36,237 nucleotides of DNA from an uncultured Cloacibacillus sp. (GCA_900545755.1 URAG01000016.1:1-36237), one strand, 5' to 3'; positions 1-8,296 are shown, counted from the stretch's first letter. The notes: generated by a model not told the origin, from the letters alone. Translations and numbers: made by a program.

Positions 1-565
1 TGAGGCGAATCTGGTCTTTCATGCCGCGCTTGTCCACTTCTTCCGCTATGACGAGCGCGTAGGAGGACGTGCTGCAAAGCACGGTCGCGCCCAAGTCGCG
101 CATGAGCTGGAGCTGGCGGTCTGTGTTGCCCGCGCCGGTCGGTATTACCATCGCGCCGAGGCGCTCCGCTCCGGCCTGAAAGCCGAGGCCCGCTGTCCAG
201 AGTCCGAAGCCCGGGGTTATCTGCACGCGGTCCTCTGGCGTGACGCCCGCGAACTGGTAGCAGCGCTCGAACATGACGGCCCAATCCTCGATGTCCTGAG
301 CGCTGTAGGGCATGATGACCGGCGTTCCCGTCGTTCCGGAGGACGAGTGGACACGGACTATTTTATCGTTCGGCACGCACTGCATACCCATCGGGTAGGC
401 GTCGCGCAGATCCTGCTTCGTAGTGAAGGGCAGCGTCTCGAACTGCTCGCGCGTCATCATCGTGTTGACCGGTATATCCTTGAATTTCTCGCGGTACATC
501 GGGCTCTCTTTGGCGACGCGGCGCACCTGCGCGAAACACTGGCTCATTATCGTAAGTTCGTTCAT
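1..565 (-). CDS. paaK: Phenylacetate-CoA ligase family protein (N-terminal part, runs off window start)
   Basis: AMP-forming aryl-acid:CoA ligase of the PaaK type, which activates an aryl-acetate via an acyl-adenylate to the CoA thioester; cytoplasmic. Only the first 188 codons are inside the window. Residues 74-83 read SSSGTTGTPV, the phosphate-binding loop of the adenylate-forming superfamily, and the N-terminus (Met-Asn-Glu, then FAQVRRVAKESPMYREKF) is typical of PaaK. The start at 565 is set by an AAGGAG motif just upstream. It lies 145 nt downstream of iorB on the same strand. PaaK next to indolepyruvate oxidoreductase is a common anaerobe arrangement, so the physiological direction may be aryl-acetyl-CoA to aryl-acetate with energy recovery; that direction is inference. 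The true substrate cannot be read from this fragment. Confidence 0.9.
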   Translation of the reverse strand, partial: MNELTIMSQCFAQVRRVAKESPMYREKFKDIPVNTMMTREQFETLPFTTKQDLRDAYPMGMQCVPNDKIVRVHSSSGTTGTPVIMPYSAQDIEDWAVMFERCYQFAGVTPEDRVQITPGFGLWTAGLGFQAGAERLGAMVIPTGAGNTDRQLQLMRDLGATVLCSTSSYALVIAEEVDKRGMKDQIRL

Positions 566-624
566 TTTTATTCTCCTTGTCTTGTCTTCGCTAAGTCTGG
601 TCTATTCTGTTGATTCGGTTGCGC

Positions 625-646
625 GGCCGGGACGGAGGTCCCGGCC
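625..646 (-). other. Hairpin between iorB and paaK
   Basis: Perfect 8-bp inverted repeat (arms 625-632 and 639-646, GGCCGGGA/TCCCGGCC) with a 6-nt loop in the 145-nt iorB-paaK gap. No T run follows on the minus strand, so it is not a classic intrinsic terminator. It could be an RNA-processing or stability element that sets the expression ratio of iorAB to paaK. Confidence 0.5.
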
Positions 647-710
647 AGTAAATCAGGGGCGGCGATGCGCAACCCCCCTATCGCCCGAAAGTGCCGTCGC
701 TGTTTCACCA

Positions 711-1298
711 TCAGCGCGACGCGGCGTCTATCCCGAGCGCGAACGCCTTTTCGTTCATCGGCAGGAGCTTCGGTTTGACGCAGCGCGCTATCGCTTCGCG
801 CACCTCTTCGGTCGTGAAGGGGAGCTTTCCCGCCCCGCAGGCGGCGCCGAGGATCACGACGTTGAGCGTGCGGATGTCTCCCGCTTCGAGCGCGAGCTCC
901 GCGCCATTTAGGAAGAGTGTGTCTGGATAGAGCCGCTTCATCGTCTCTATGTATTCCTTTCCAAGGTACGCGCCCTTGCCGAGCGCGACGTTGGTTGGGA
1001 TTATCTCGTCCGTGTTGACGACGCATTTTGCCGCGCTTTTCAGCTTCGTGATCATGCGCACCGCCTCGGCCGGCTCGAAGGCGAGCAGTACGTCGCCGTG
1101 GCGCGCCGGGATTATCGGCGAGACTTCACGCGCGTCTATGCGCAGGTGGCTTGAAACGGAGCCGCCGCGCTGCGCCATGCCTATAGTCTCCGACGTGCGG
1201 ACGAAGAGCCCCTTCGCCTGCGCGGCCTCCGCGAGTATGCGCGAGGCAAGCAGCGTCCCCTGTCCGCCGACTCCGGCTATCACTATGCTGCTAAGCAT
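711..1298 (-). CDS. iorB: Indolepyruvate ferredoxin oxidoreductase, beta subunit
   Basis: Gamma-domain-type subunit (195 aa) of the ferredoxin-dependent 2-ketoacid oxidoreductase that oxidatively decarboxylates indolepyruvate and other aryl-pyruvates to aryl-acetyl-CoA with reduction of ferredoxin; cytoplasmic. The N-terminal glycine-rich segment GVGGQGTLLASRIL (residues 9-22) and the later MAQRGGSVSSHLRI segment are hallmarks of the IorB / pyruvate oxidoreductase gamma family, and the length is normal. Its ATG overlaps the end of iorA by 8 nt, indicating translational coupling and a 1:1 complex. It is almost certainly co-transcribed with iorA from the promoter at 3260-3288. Confidence 0.95.
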   Translation of the reverse strand: MLSSIVIAGVGGQGTLLASRILAEAAQAKGLFVRTSETIGMAQRGGSVSSHLRIDAREVSPIIPARHGDVLLAFEPAEAVRMITKLKSAAKCVVNTDEIIPTNVALGKGAYLGKEYIETMKRLYPDTLFLNGAELALEAGDIRTLNVVILGAACGAGKLPFTTEEVREAIARCVKPKLLPMNEKAFALGIDAASR

Positions 1299-3093
1299 GG
1301 GCTACGCCCTCCTTTATCGCGTTGACCGGGCAGACGTTGGCGCAAAGGCCGCAGCCGGTGCAGAGCGACGCGCTGATGACGGCGCGCCCTTCAGCGTCTG
1401 GCGTTATCGCGGGGCAGCCTATCTCGCGCACGCATCTGCCGCATTTTATACACTTGTCGTTTACGAAGTGCGCCGGCGCTTTTTCCCTGACATTCGCTAT
1501 GCAGGGCGCTTCGGCTATGACCGCCGAAGGGCCTTTGTAAGCGACTGCCTCCTTCATCGCTGCGACAGATTTTTCAAAATCGAACGGGTTGACGCGCGCG
1601 ACGTGTTCGACGCCGCAGGCGCGCAGGATGGTTTCTATATCTAGCGCTATGCTGTCGCCGCCGAGCGCGCGCTTCCCCGTGCCGGGGTGCGGCTGGTGAC
1701 CCGTCATCGCAGTCGTGCGGTTGTCGAGGACTATAATCGTAATGTCAGTTCCCTGGTAGACCGCGTTGATTACGCCTGGGATTCCGGTGTGGAAGAAGGT
1801 CGAGTCGCCGATGAAGGCGAGGCATTTCGCGCCGGGCTCGGTCAACGCGAGCCCTTGCGCGAGCGTTATGCCCGCGCCCATGCAGAGGCAGGTGTCGACC
1901 ATGTTGAGCGGTGCGGCGTTGCCGAGCGTGTAGCAACCGATGTCGCCGCAGTATATGGCTTTTTTGCAGTCCTTTGTCGCAACCTTCGCCTCGTAGAACG
2001 AAGCGCGGTGCGGACAGCCTGCGCAGAGGACCGGCGGGCGCACTGGAAGCTGCGGGAGCTCGGGCAAGGCCTCCGCTTCGGCGGAGAGGCCGAGATATTT
2101 TGCGAGCGCCGCTTTTATGAGTTCGAAAGAATATTCGCCGTTCCACGGCATGTCGCCGCTGCGCTTGCCGAGCACGGGCACGCGGCCCGCCGCTTCGATA
2201 AGAAGCTGCTCCTCGACGACTGGGTCGAGCTCTTCGAGTACGAGCACGGAATCCGCGCCCGCGAGGAAATCGCGGGTGAGCTTCTCGGGCATCGGGTAGG
2301 GCGTGCCGACTTTGTATAGCGTTGCACATGCGCCGAGTTCGTTGAGCGCCTCCTTCGCGTAGAGGTATGATATGCCGGAGGCGGCTATCGCGCGGCGGCT
2401 GCCGGCTCCGTATTTTTCTATCCTGTTGTAGGGCATTTCGTCGAAAGCCCGCGCCATTTCGCGCTGTTTGACTTCGAGCTCGCCGTGCTTTCGGTAGGAG
2501 AGGGCGGGGAAGATGCACCACTCGGGGCGGCGCTCGAAGCCGCCGGCTTCTTTGACCGGCGACGGCTCGCGCAGCTCGACCTCCGCGCTCGCGTGGCATA
2601 CGCGCGTCGTCGGGCGCAGAAATACGGGAAGCTCAAATTTTTCGGAGAAGTCGAAGGCCGTCTGGACCATCTCATAGGCTTCCTCGGGCGACGACGGGTC
2701 GAAGACGGGGAGGTTGGCGTGCTTTGCGAAATTGCGCGTGTCCTGCTCGGTCTGCGACGACCACGGCCCAGGGTCGTCCGCGACGGCGACCACCATTCCG
2801 CCCTTGACGCCGATGTAGGCAAGGCTCATCAGAGGATCGGATGCGACGTTGAGGCCGACCTGCTTCATCGTACACATCGTACGCGCGCCGGCATATGCGC
2901 CGCCAGCCGCAACTTCGAGCGCGGCCTTCTCGTTGACGGACCACTGTACGTCCACCCCGGCGCGATGCTCGCGCACGAGAGTCTCGATGATTTCAGTCGA
3001 AGGAGTGCCGGGATATCCGGCGGCGAGCTTGAGCCCAGCGGCGAGCGCGCCGAGCGCTATCGCCTCGTTTCCCATACAGACCTTACGGACCAT
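1291..3093 (-). CDS. iorA: Indolepyruvate ferredoxin oxidoreductase, alpha subunit
   Basis: Large catalytic subunit (600 aa, normal length) of the thiamine-diphosphate and Fe-S enzyme that ferments aromatic amino acid-derived 2-ketoacids to aryl-acetyl-CoA. The N-terminal domain carries GNEAIALGAL (8-17) and GYPGTPSTE (26-34). The TPP domain shows LCAGCPHR (356-363), GDIGCYTLG (383-391), GDSTFFHTG (429-437) and LDNRTTAMTGHQPHPGTG (456-473). The C-terminus has a two-cluster ferredoxin domain: Cys548/551/554/560 and Cys578/581/584/588. The ATG at 3093 is preceded by a GGGGGA ribosome binding site. The gene overlaps iorB by 8 nt. A near-consensus promoter and an intrinsic terminator lie in the leader, so expression may be attenuated. 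Confidence 0.97.
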   Translation of the reverse strand: MVRKVCMGNEAIALGALAAGLKLAAGYPGTPSTEIIETLVREHRAGVDVQWSVNEKAALEVAAGGAYAGARTMCTMKQVGLNVASDPLMSLAYIGVKGGMVVAVADDPGPWSSQTEQDTRNFAKHANLPVFDPSSPEEAYEMVQTAFDFSEKFELPVFLRPTTRVCHASAEVELREPSPVKEAGGFERRPEWCIFPALSYRKHGELEVKQREMARAFDEMPYNRIEKYGAGSRRAIAASGISYLYAKEALNELGACATLYKVGTPYPMPEKLTRDFLAGADSVLVLEELDPVVEEQLLIEAAGRVPVLGKRSGDMPWNGEYSFELIKAALAKYLGLSAEAEALPELPQLPVRPPVLCAGCPHRASFYEAKVATKDCKKAIYCGDIGCYTLGNAAPLNMVDTCLCMGAGITLAQGLALTEPGAKCLAFIGDSTFFHTGIPGVINAVYQGTDITIIVLDNRTTAMTGHQPHPGTGKRALGGDSIALDIETILRACGVEHVARVNPFDFEKSVAAMKEAVAYKGPSAVIAEAPCIANVREKAPAHFVNDKCIKCGRCVREIGCPAITPDAEGRAVISASLCTGCGLCANVCPVNAIKEGVAHA

Positions 3094-3130
3094 GAAAATT
3101 CCCCCAAGCTTTGAAGAAGTATAAAATCAT

Positions 3131-3162
3131 AAAAAAGGCTCCGCCGCGCACGACAGAGCCTT
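3131..3162 (-). terminator. Intrinsic terminator in the iorA leader (possible attenuator)
   Basis: On the minus strand, AAGGCTC (3162-3156) pairs with GAGCCTT (3141-3135), followed by T run 3136-3131. It sits between the promoter at 3260-3288 and the iorA ATG at 3093. Any transcript from that promoter must pass it to reach iorA, and it would also stop read-through from the upstream MATE genes. Confidence 0.8.
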
Positions 3163-3229
3163 GAATGTCTAAGCAGTCAACACACTCGTCTAATCTTGCA
3201 GCTTGTCTCGTCTTGTCTATTCTCGCGCG

Positions 3230-3247
3230 AGGAAGGCTACCCTCCCT
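3230..3247 (-). promoter_or_regulatory. Leader hairpin that could act as anti-antiterminator
   Basis: Near the 5' end of the predicted iorA transcript, AGGGAGG (3247-3241) can pair with CCTTCCT (3236-3230), 7 bp with one G-U, around a GUAG loop. The overlapping AGCCTT at 3238-3233 is complementary to AAGGCT, the first arm of the terminator at 3162-3157. The two pairings exclude one another, as in a classic attenuator. This is a reading of complementarity only. Confidence 0.4.
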
Positions 3248-3259
3248 CTTCCAGAATAA

Positions 3260-3288
3260 TTTATAACTGCTCGCGCCTGATGTGTCAA
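3260..3288 (-). promoter_or_regulatory. Near-consensus sigma-70 promoter for iorAB
   Basis: Minus strand TTGACA (3288-3283), 17-nt spacer, TATAAA (3265-3260). The -35 box overlaps the TGA stop codon of the MATE gene at 3287-3285. A start near 3252 gives a leader of about 160 nt that holds the hairpins and the terminator. Confidence 0.85.
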
Positions 3289-4679
3289 GCGCAGGCGCTT
3301 CTCTCCGCCTGACGCTCGCGCATGGAACGCAGCAGACGGCGGAACTCGCGGCTGAAAAGCGTGACAGTCGCTGCGACAGCTAGGAAGTCCGCTACTGGCT
3401 CGGCTAAGAATATCGCGAAGACCTTATCGTCAAAAAAGTGCGGCATTATATAGATGAACGGGATGAGCAGTATTATCTTGCGCAGCAGGGCGAGGAACGA
3501 TGAGGTTTTTGAGTTGCCGAGCGCGACGAATGTCTGCTGGCAGGCTGTCTGCGCGCCCATCAGCACGACGCTCGCCATGTAGATGCGCATCGCCCAGCGC
3601 GCCGCAGCGGAGAGTTCAGGGTCTCCTGTGAATATCATGACGAAGATGCCGGGGCAGAGCAGCGACAGCGCCCAGAGCACGGCGGTATAAGCGAGGCTGG
3701 ATTTGAGCAGGAGGACGAAGGCCTGTTTCATGCGCTCTGGGTTGCCCGCGCCGTAGTTGTAGCTCACTATCGGCTGCGAGCCCTGCGTGAGTCCGTGGAC
3801 CGGAAGCATTGCGAACTGCATGACGCTCGAGGCTATCGTCATTGCGCCGACGGCGAGGTCGCCGCCGTATTTCAGCAGCGACGAATTGAACGAGAGCACC
3901 AGCAGGCTTTCCGTCGACTGCATTATGAAGGGCGCGAGGCCGAGCGCGACGCATGGCATGATTACGGAGCGCGATATGCGCATATTCTCGCGCCGCAGCC
4001 TTAGCACGGTGCGCCCGCCGCAGAGGAAACGCAGCGCCCAGCCGGCGCTAGCCGCCTGCGATATGACCGTCGCCCACGCCGCGCCGCGCACGCCCATGCC
4101 GAGGACGAAGATAAAAATCGGGTCGAGCGCGATGTTTGTTACCGCGCCTATAACGACCGTCATCATGCTGATTTTGGAAAAACCCTGCGCAGTTATGAAG
4201 ACGTTCATGCCGAGCGTGAGCTGCACGAAGATCGTGCCGGCGGCGTATATTTCCATGTAGTCCGTCGCGTAGCCTATCGTCGCATCGCTCGCGCCGAAGA
4301 GCATGAGCATCGGGCGCATGAATAGGAACGAGAACGCCGTGAGGAAAACGGCAAGCGCGACGAGCGTCGCGAAGCAGCCGCCGAGTATGCGTTCCGCTGC
4401 CTTTTCGTCGCCATGGCCCATCATTATGCTCGCGCGCGGCGCGCCGCCCATGCCGATGAGGTTTGCGAACGCCGATATCAGCATGATGAGCGGGAAGCAT
4501 ACTCCGAGCCCCGTCAGGGCCGCGGCCCCTTCGCCCGGGATGTGGCCGATGTACATGCGGTCGACGACGTTGTACAGAGCGTTGACGACCTGCGACGCAA
4601 TCGCAGGCGCGGCTAGAGTGAAAAGCAGGCGGCCTACCGGGTCCTTGCCGAGGTCTACTTCCTTCAGGACGCTTCTCAT
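3285..4679 (-). CDS. MATE family efflux transporter (second of two)
   Basis: Multidrug and toxic compound extrusion transporter (464 aa, normal size), an inner-membrane H+- or Na+-coupled antiporter with about 12 membrane segments. Recognised from the MATE pattern: N-terminal LLFTLAAPAIASQVVNAL, YNVVDRMYIGH, and the matching start of the second half at LAPFIMQSTESLLVL and QGSQPIVSYNYGAG. The closest named type is the NorM/DinF-MepA branch; the substrate is not predictable. Its ATG overlaps the stop of the upstream MATE gene by 4 nt (4676-4679, ATGA), so the two are translationally coupled. The stop codon overlaps the iorA promoter. Confidence 0.93.
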   Translation of the reverse strand: MRSVLKEVDLGKDPVGRLLFTLAAPAIASQVVNALYNVVDRMYIGHIPGEGAAALTGLGVCFPLIMLISAFANLIGMGGAPRASIMMGHGDEKAAERILGGCFATLVALAVFLTAFSFLFMRPMLMLFGASDATIGYATDYMEIYAAGTIFVQLTLGMNVFITAQGFSKISMMTVVIGAVTNIALDPIFIFVLGMGVRGAAWATVISQAASAGWALRFLCGGRTVLRLRRENMRISRSVIMPCVALGLAPFIMQSTESLLVLSFNSSLLKYGGDLAVGAMTIASSVMQFAMLPVHGLTQGSQPIVSYNYGAGNPERMKQAFVLLLKSSLAYTAVLWALSLLCPGIFVMIFTGDPELSAAARWAMRIYMASVVLMGAQTACQQTFVALGNSKTSSFLALLRKIILLIPFIYIMPHFFDDKVFAIFLAEPVADFLAVAATVTLFSREFRRLLRSMRERQAERSACA

Positions 4680-6103
4680 ATCTGCGCCTCAGTTTCCTCG
4701 TAAGAGCTAGGCGGCGCGCCGTCAAGCTCTCCTTTTAGCTTGTGTATGAGCCGCATTGCGAAGCCCCAGGTCAGAGCCGCGGCACAGACGAACGAAAGCG
4801 GCTGGAAAAGCCAGACCCAGCTCATCGAGACGGACGCGGCGAGGAACCATGCCATCGGCAGGCGGAAGGCGATGCAGCGGCTTATCTGCACGAGGAAGCC
4901 GTAGACGGAGCTGCCGACGGCGATGAAGAGCGCGTTGTAAATCATGCAGTACATCGCGAACGGGTAGCCCGCCATCGTAATGCGCAGGGAGCGCACCGCG
5001 GCGTGCGCCACGTCTGGCGCGGGGCGGAAGAGCCCTATCGCGGGCCACGGCCACAGCGCAAGCAGGAGGCAGAGCGAGAGCGTGACGCAGCAGCAGATTA
5101 TGAACGCGACGCGTATTCCTTCTTTTATCCTGACGAAGCTGCGCCGCCCGTAGTTGAAGGCGATGAACGGCACAAGCGCGTTGCTGACGCCCATCAGCGT
5201 GCCGAAGGCTATGTCCTCCACGCGCAGCGAAATCATCCAGCCGGCTATCGCGACGTTTCCGTAGGCTTCTGTGAGCACGCGGTTGACCGAGCCCATGCCG
5301 AGCGCGACGCTTCCGGTCGAGAGAGTGACCGGCAGGCCGATAGCGGCGACGGCGCGCCATATCGGAAACATATCGCGGCGCGGCGCTGCGAGCAGCGGAA
5401 TCTGTATCGTGCTGTCGCGGCGCATCTTTCTTATAAGGTAGACGGCCCCCGCGACGCGCCCGATGAAAGTGGCCGCGGCCGCGCCCGTCATGCCCCATCC
5501 GAAAACGAAGATAAACAGCGGGTCGAGCACGAAGTTAAGGCTGTTCGCGACTAGGAAGAAACGCAAAGGCGTCATCGTATCGCCCTGGCAGCGGAAGATG
5601 GAGTTCACAATGTAGGTGAACGATATGACGAGGGTCATCGGCGGTATCCACATGTTGTAGAGCCACGCCTGCCGCAGAGTTTCTGGGTCGGAAGCCCCGA
5701 GCATACGGAAGAAAGCGTTCGACGGACCTGGGAATAAAAACGGAAGCCAGACGAGGCTCAGCACGTAGGCGAAGGCAAGGCCGCAGCGCGCCGTGCGCCG
5801 CGCCGCTTCGATGTCGTTCTCGCCGAGGCGGCGGCCGACGAGCGCAGTAACACCGTTGCCCGCACCCTCAAGTATGGCGAAGACGCCTATCTGCACTGGG
5901 AAGGTGTAAGAAATCGCGACCATGTGGCTCTCTCCGAGCCATGAAATGAAAATCGTATCGACGAGGTTGAAGAGCGTCTGGAAGAGCACCATGCCGATAG
6001 ACGGCACGGAGAGGCGCGCCAGCGCCGAAAGCACATGCCCGCCGCCCAAGTCCACCGGGCCCTTATGAAAAAGTATGCTCTTCGCCCTTGCTGGAAACTT
6101 CAT
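4676..6103 (-). CDS. MATE family efflux transporter (first of two)
   Basis: Second MATE-type transporter (475 aa) in the same transcription unit, inner membrane, about 12 segments. Signature stretches are ARLSVPSIGMVLFQTLFNLV and DTIFISWLGESHMVAISYTF near the N-terminus, an AGNGVTALVGRRLGE loop, and VALGMGSVNRVLTEAYGNVA in the second half. The frame is open far upstream, but the start at 6103 is chosen because GGAGGT lies 6 nt before this ATG and the protein then begins as the family does. It diverges from ptb across a 112-nt AT-rich region and is coupled to the next MATE gene by an ATGA overlap. The two proteins clearly differ in sequence, so this is not a recent duplication. Confidence 0.92.
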   Translation of the reverse strand: MKFPARAKSILFHKGPVDLGGGHVLSALARLSVPSIGMVLFQTLFNLVDTIFISWLGESHMVAISYTFPVQIGVFAILEGAGNGVTALVGRRLGENDIEAARRTARCGLAFAYVLSLVWLPFLFPGPSNAFFRMLGASDPETLRQAWLYNMWIPPMTLVISFTYIVNSIFRCQGDTMTPLRFFLVANSLNFVLDPLFIFVFGWGMTGAAAATFIGRVAGAVYLIRKMRRDSTIQIPLLAAPRRDMFPIWRAVAAIGLPVTLSTGSVALGMGSVNRVLTEAYGNVAIAGWMISLRVEDIAFGTLMGVSNALVPFIAFNYGRRSFVRIKEGIRVAFIICCCVTLSLCLLLALWPWPAIGLFRPAPDVAHAAVRSLRITMAGYPFAMYCMIYNALFIAVGSSVYGFLVQISRCIAFRLPMAWFLAASVSMSWVWLFQPLSFVCAAALTWGFAMRLIHKLKGELDGAPPSSYEETEAQI

Positions 6104-6145
6104 CACATTACCTCCGGGCTCCGTAAAGCGGCGGAGCCTCAGGAC

Positions 6146-6192
6146 ATTATATAATAATATCAGTAAATATACAGCCGCGCCCCGCGCGGCTG
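6146..6192. promoter_or_regulatory. Divergent -10 elements and leader hairpin between MATE gene and ptb
   Basis: The palindrome ATTATATAAT (6146-6155) supplies a TATAAT on each strand (plus 6150-6155, minus 6151-6146). No good -35 box is visible for either. On the plus side a 9-bp hairpin (6172-6180 with 6184-6192, 3-nt loop) sits just upstream of the ptb ribosome binding site (GGAGG 6204-6208). Confidence 0.5.
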
Positions 6193-6215
6193 ACGAAACG
6201 AATGGAGGCCTGTTC

Positions 6216-7136
6216 ATGTATAAGACTTTCGACGAAATGATAAACTGCTGCGGCTGTCTCGGCGGCAGCAACGTGGTGGCGGCCTCTGCGGACGGCGAGA
6301 CCGTCGAGGCGATAAAGCTTGCCTTCGACCACGGCCTCGGCCGCGCGGTGCTCGTCGGAGACGAGGCCGTGATACGCCCGGCGATGGAGGAGTTCGGAGT
6401 GGACGGCCGAGCCTGCGTCGTACACGCCGGCACGCCCGCCGAGGCGGCGCGCAAAGCCGTTGCGATAGTGCGCGAGGGCACGGGGCACACGCTTATGAAA
6501 GGGCTCATCAACACCGAAGACTTCCTGCACGCGGTGCTCGACAAGGAGAACGGCCTGCGCACCGGGCGCATACTGAGCCACCTCGCGGTGCTCGAGATAC
6601 CGGGCGAACATCACCTTTCGTTCTGCGCGGACAGCGGCTTCATAATAGCGCCGGGGCTGAAAGAGAAAAAATACATCATCGCGAACTCACTGCGCGCGAT
6701 ACACGCGCTCGGCTACGAGCACGTCAACGTCGCGATTCTCGCCGCTAACGAGCGCGTCAACCCCGCCATGCCCGCGACCGTGGACGCGGCCGCGCTCGTA
6801 GAGGCGTGGCGCGCGGGCGAGTTCGACGGGCTTCCCTGCACCTGCACGATAGAGGGGCCGATGGCGATAGACGTTGTGGCATCGAAGGAGGCGGCGGAGC
6901 GCAAGGGCATTCGCAGCGTCATAGCCGGCAAGGTGGACCTCACGATAGTGCCGGACATCGAGTGCGGCAACGTCCACTGCAAGACTCTCGTCCACTACTG
7001 TCACGCGAAGTCGGCTGGCGTCGTCCTCGGAGCCAAAGCCCCGATAATCCTCGTATCGCGCACCGACGACTACGAAACGAAATTCAACGCCATCGCGCTC
7101 TCGTGCCTTGTCGCGGGAGGAATGCACCGTTGCTGA
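6216..7136 (+). CDS. ptb: Phosphate butyryltransferase
   Basis: Converts butyryl-CoA (or a related branched or short acyl-CoA) plus phosphate to acyl-phosphate plus CoA; cytoplasmic. The 306-aa product belongs to the phosphate acetyl/butyryltransferase family: an N-terminal SNVVAASADGETVEAIKLAF region, GHTLMKGLINTEDFLHAVL, the HLAVLEIPGEHHLSFCADSG segment and C-terminal AGVVLGAKAPIILVSR. The start at 6216 follows GGAGG (6204-6208); an open frame upstream of it is ignored because it lacks a ribosome binding site. It overlaps buk by 7 nt. The pair yields ATP by substrate-level phosphorylation. In an amino acid fermenter the acyl groups may come from branched-chain amino acids as well as butyrate; this substrate range is inference. 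Confidence 0.93.
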   Translation: MYKTFDEMINCCGCLGGSNVVAASADGETVEAIKLAFDHGLGRAVLVGDEAVIRPAMEEFGVDGRACVVHAGTPAEAARKAVAIVREGTGHTLMKGLINTEDFLHAVLDKENGLRTGRILSHLAVLEIPGEHHLSFCADSGFIIAPGLKEKKYIIANSLRAIHALGYEHVNVAILAANERVNPAMPATVDAAALVEAWRAGEFDGLPCTCTIEGPMAIDVVASKEAAERKGIRSVIAGKVDLTIVPDIECGNVHCKTLVHYCHAKSAGVVLGAKAPIILVSRTDDYETKFNAIALSCLVAGGMHRC

Positions 7137-8203
7137 TATTCGCCGCCGATCCCGGCTCGACATCGACCAAAATCGCCGTCTATGCAGATGAGCGTGTGGT
7201 ATTCGAGCAAAACATCCCGTTTCCAGACGCGGAGCGCGCGCGATATGGGACGATACTCGCTCAGCTCCCAGCGAGATACGCAGCCATAACTCCAGCGCTC
7301 TGCGCAGCGGGCTTCGGCTCGAGCCGCTTCGATGCCGCTGTCGGGCGCGGCGGGCTGCTCGCACCCGTACCGTCCGGCACGTATCTCGTCAACGGCGCGA
7401 TGACGGATTGGCTGACGCGCGCGCCTCGCGGGGAGCATGCCTCGAACCTAGGGCCTTTCATCGCGCTGCGCTTCGCCGGAGAATCGCACGCGCCCGCCTA
7501 TATCGTAGACCCCGTATCGGTAGACGAACTCTCCGCAGTCGCGCGCGTTTCGGGCGCGCCGGAGATAGAGCGCGGCAGCCTCGTACACGCGCTCAACCAG
7601 CGCGCTATGGCGCGCAGGGCCGCTGCGTCTTTAGGCAAAAGGTACGAGGAAAGCCGTTTCGTCGTCGCGCATCTTGGCACGGGCGTAACTATAGGAGCGC
7701 ACGAATACGGACGCATCGTCGACGTGATAGGCGCAAAGGCCGACGGGCCGTTCTCCGCCGAGCGCGCCGGCGGGCTGCCGGCCGACGCTCTTATCGAACT
7801 CTGCTTCAGCGGCAGATACACTGAGGCTGAGCTGCGCGTCAAGCTGCTCTCTGGCTGGGGCTTCGTCTCTTACCTCGGCACCCGCGACCTGCGAGAGATA
7901 TTCGCGCTCGCGTTGCGCGACGGACGCGCGGCACTCGTCCTCGACGCTTTCGTCTACCAGGTCGCGAAGGGGATAGGAGAGCTCGCAGCGGCGCTCGACG
8001 GCGATATCGACGCGGTGATATTAACTGGCGGAATGGCGCACTCTCAGGAGCTTGTAGCGCGCATTACGAAGAAGATAAAATTCCTGGGCCGCGTCATGGC
8101 GCTGCCTGGCGAGAACGAGCTCGAGGCTCTCGCGCTCGGCGCGCTGCGCGTTCTGCGCGGCGAGGAGCGTGCGCGGAGTTATCCGGACGGCGCATACTTG
8201 TAG
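7130..8203 (+). CDS. buk: Butyrate kinase
   Basis: Transfers phosphate from acyl-phosphate to ADP, giving ATP and butyrate or a branched short-chain acid. It belongs to the acetokinase/ASKHA superfamily, 357 aa as usual. The first phosphate loop ADPGSTSTKIAVY is at residues 6-18, the second is HLGTGVTIGAHEYGRIVDV, and TGGMAHSQ near the C-terminus forms the adenosine motif. The start is TTG at 7130, 9 nt after GGAGG (7116-7120). The frame is open further upstream inside ptb but does not resemble the family there. The 7-nt overlap with ptb indicates coupled expression. No strong terminator is visible after the stop. Confidence 0.93.
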   Translation: MLIFAADPGSTSTKIAVYADERVVFEQNIPFPDAERARYGTILAQLPARYAAITPALCAAGFGSSRFDAAVGRGGLLAPVPSGTYLVNGAMTDWLTRAPRGEHASNLGPFIALRFAGESHAPAYIVDPVSVDELSAVARVSGAPEIERGSLVHALNQRAMARRAAASLGKRYEESRFVVAHLGTGVTIGAHEYGRIVDVIGAKADGPFSAERAGGLPADALIELCFSGRYTEAELRVKLLSGWGFVSYLGTRDLREIFALALRDGRAALVLDAFVYQVAKGIGELAAALDGDIDAVILTGGMAHSQELVARITKKIKFLGRVMALPGENELEALALGALRVLRGEERARSYPDGAYL

Positions 8204-8287
8204 AATGCGGCGCAAAGCGGCTGGAAGAAGTTAAATTTTTCTCTTTTTAGATGAGGCGTGCTATTGTCCTTCAAAACGCTGCGTCCA

Positions 8288-8296
8288 TGATATAAT
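8288..8296 (+). promoter_or_regulatory. Extended -10 promoter for tlpA-ccdA
   Basis: TGATATAAT matches the extended -10 consensus TGnTATAAT exactly. No convincing -35 at 16-18 nt (TCCTTC at spacing 18 is the nearest). About 35 nt remain to the AAGGGG ribosome binding site of the TlpA-like gene. Confidence 0.7.

Noticed and set aside
3094..3290. T-box or trp-type leader upstream of iorA
   Set aside because: No recognisable T-box antiterminator sequence, specifier stem or Trp-rich leader peptide; kept only as an attenuator of unknown signal.
6104..6571. N-terminal extension of the first MATE gene (frame open to 6571)
   Set aside because: It runs antisense through ptb, lacks hydrophobic or family-like sequence, and the GGAGGT site fixes the start at 6103.
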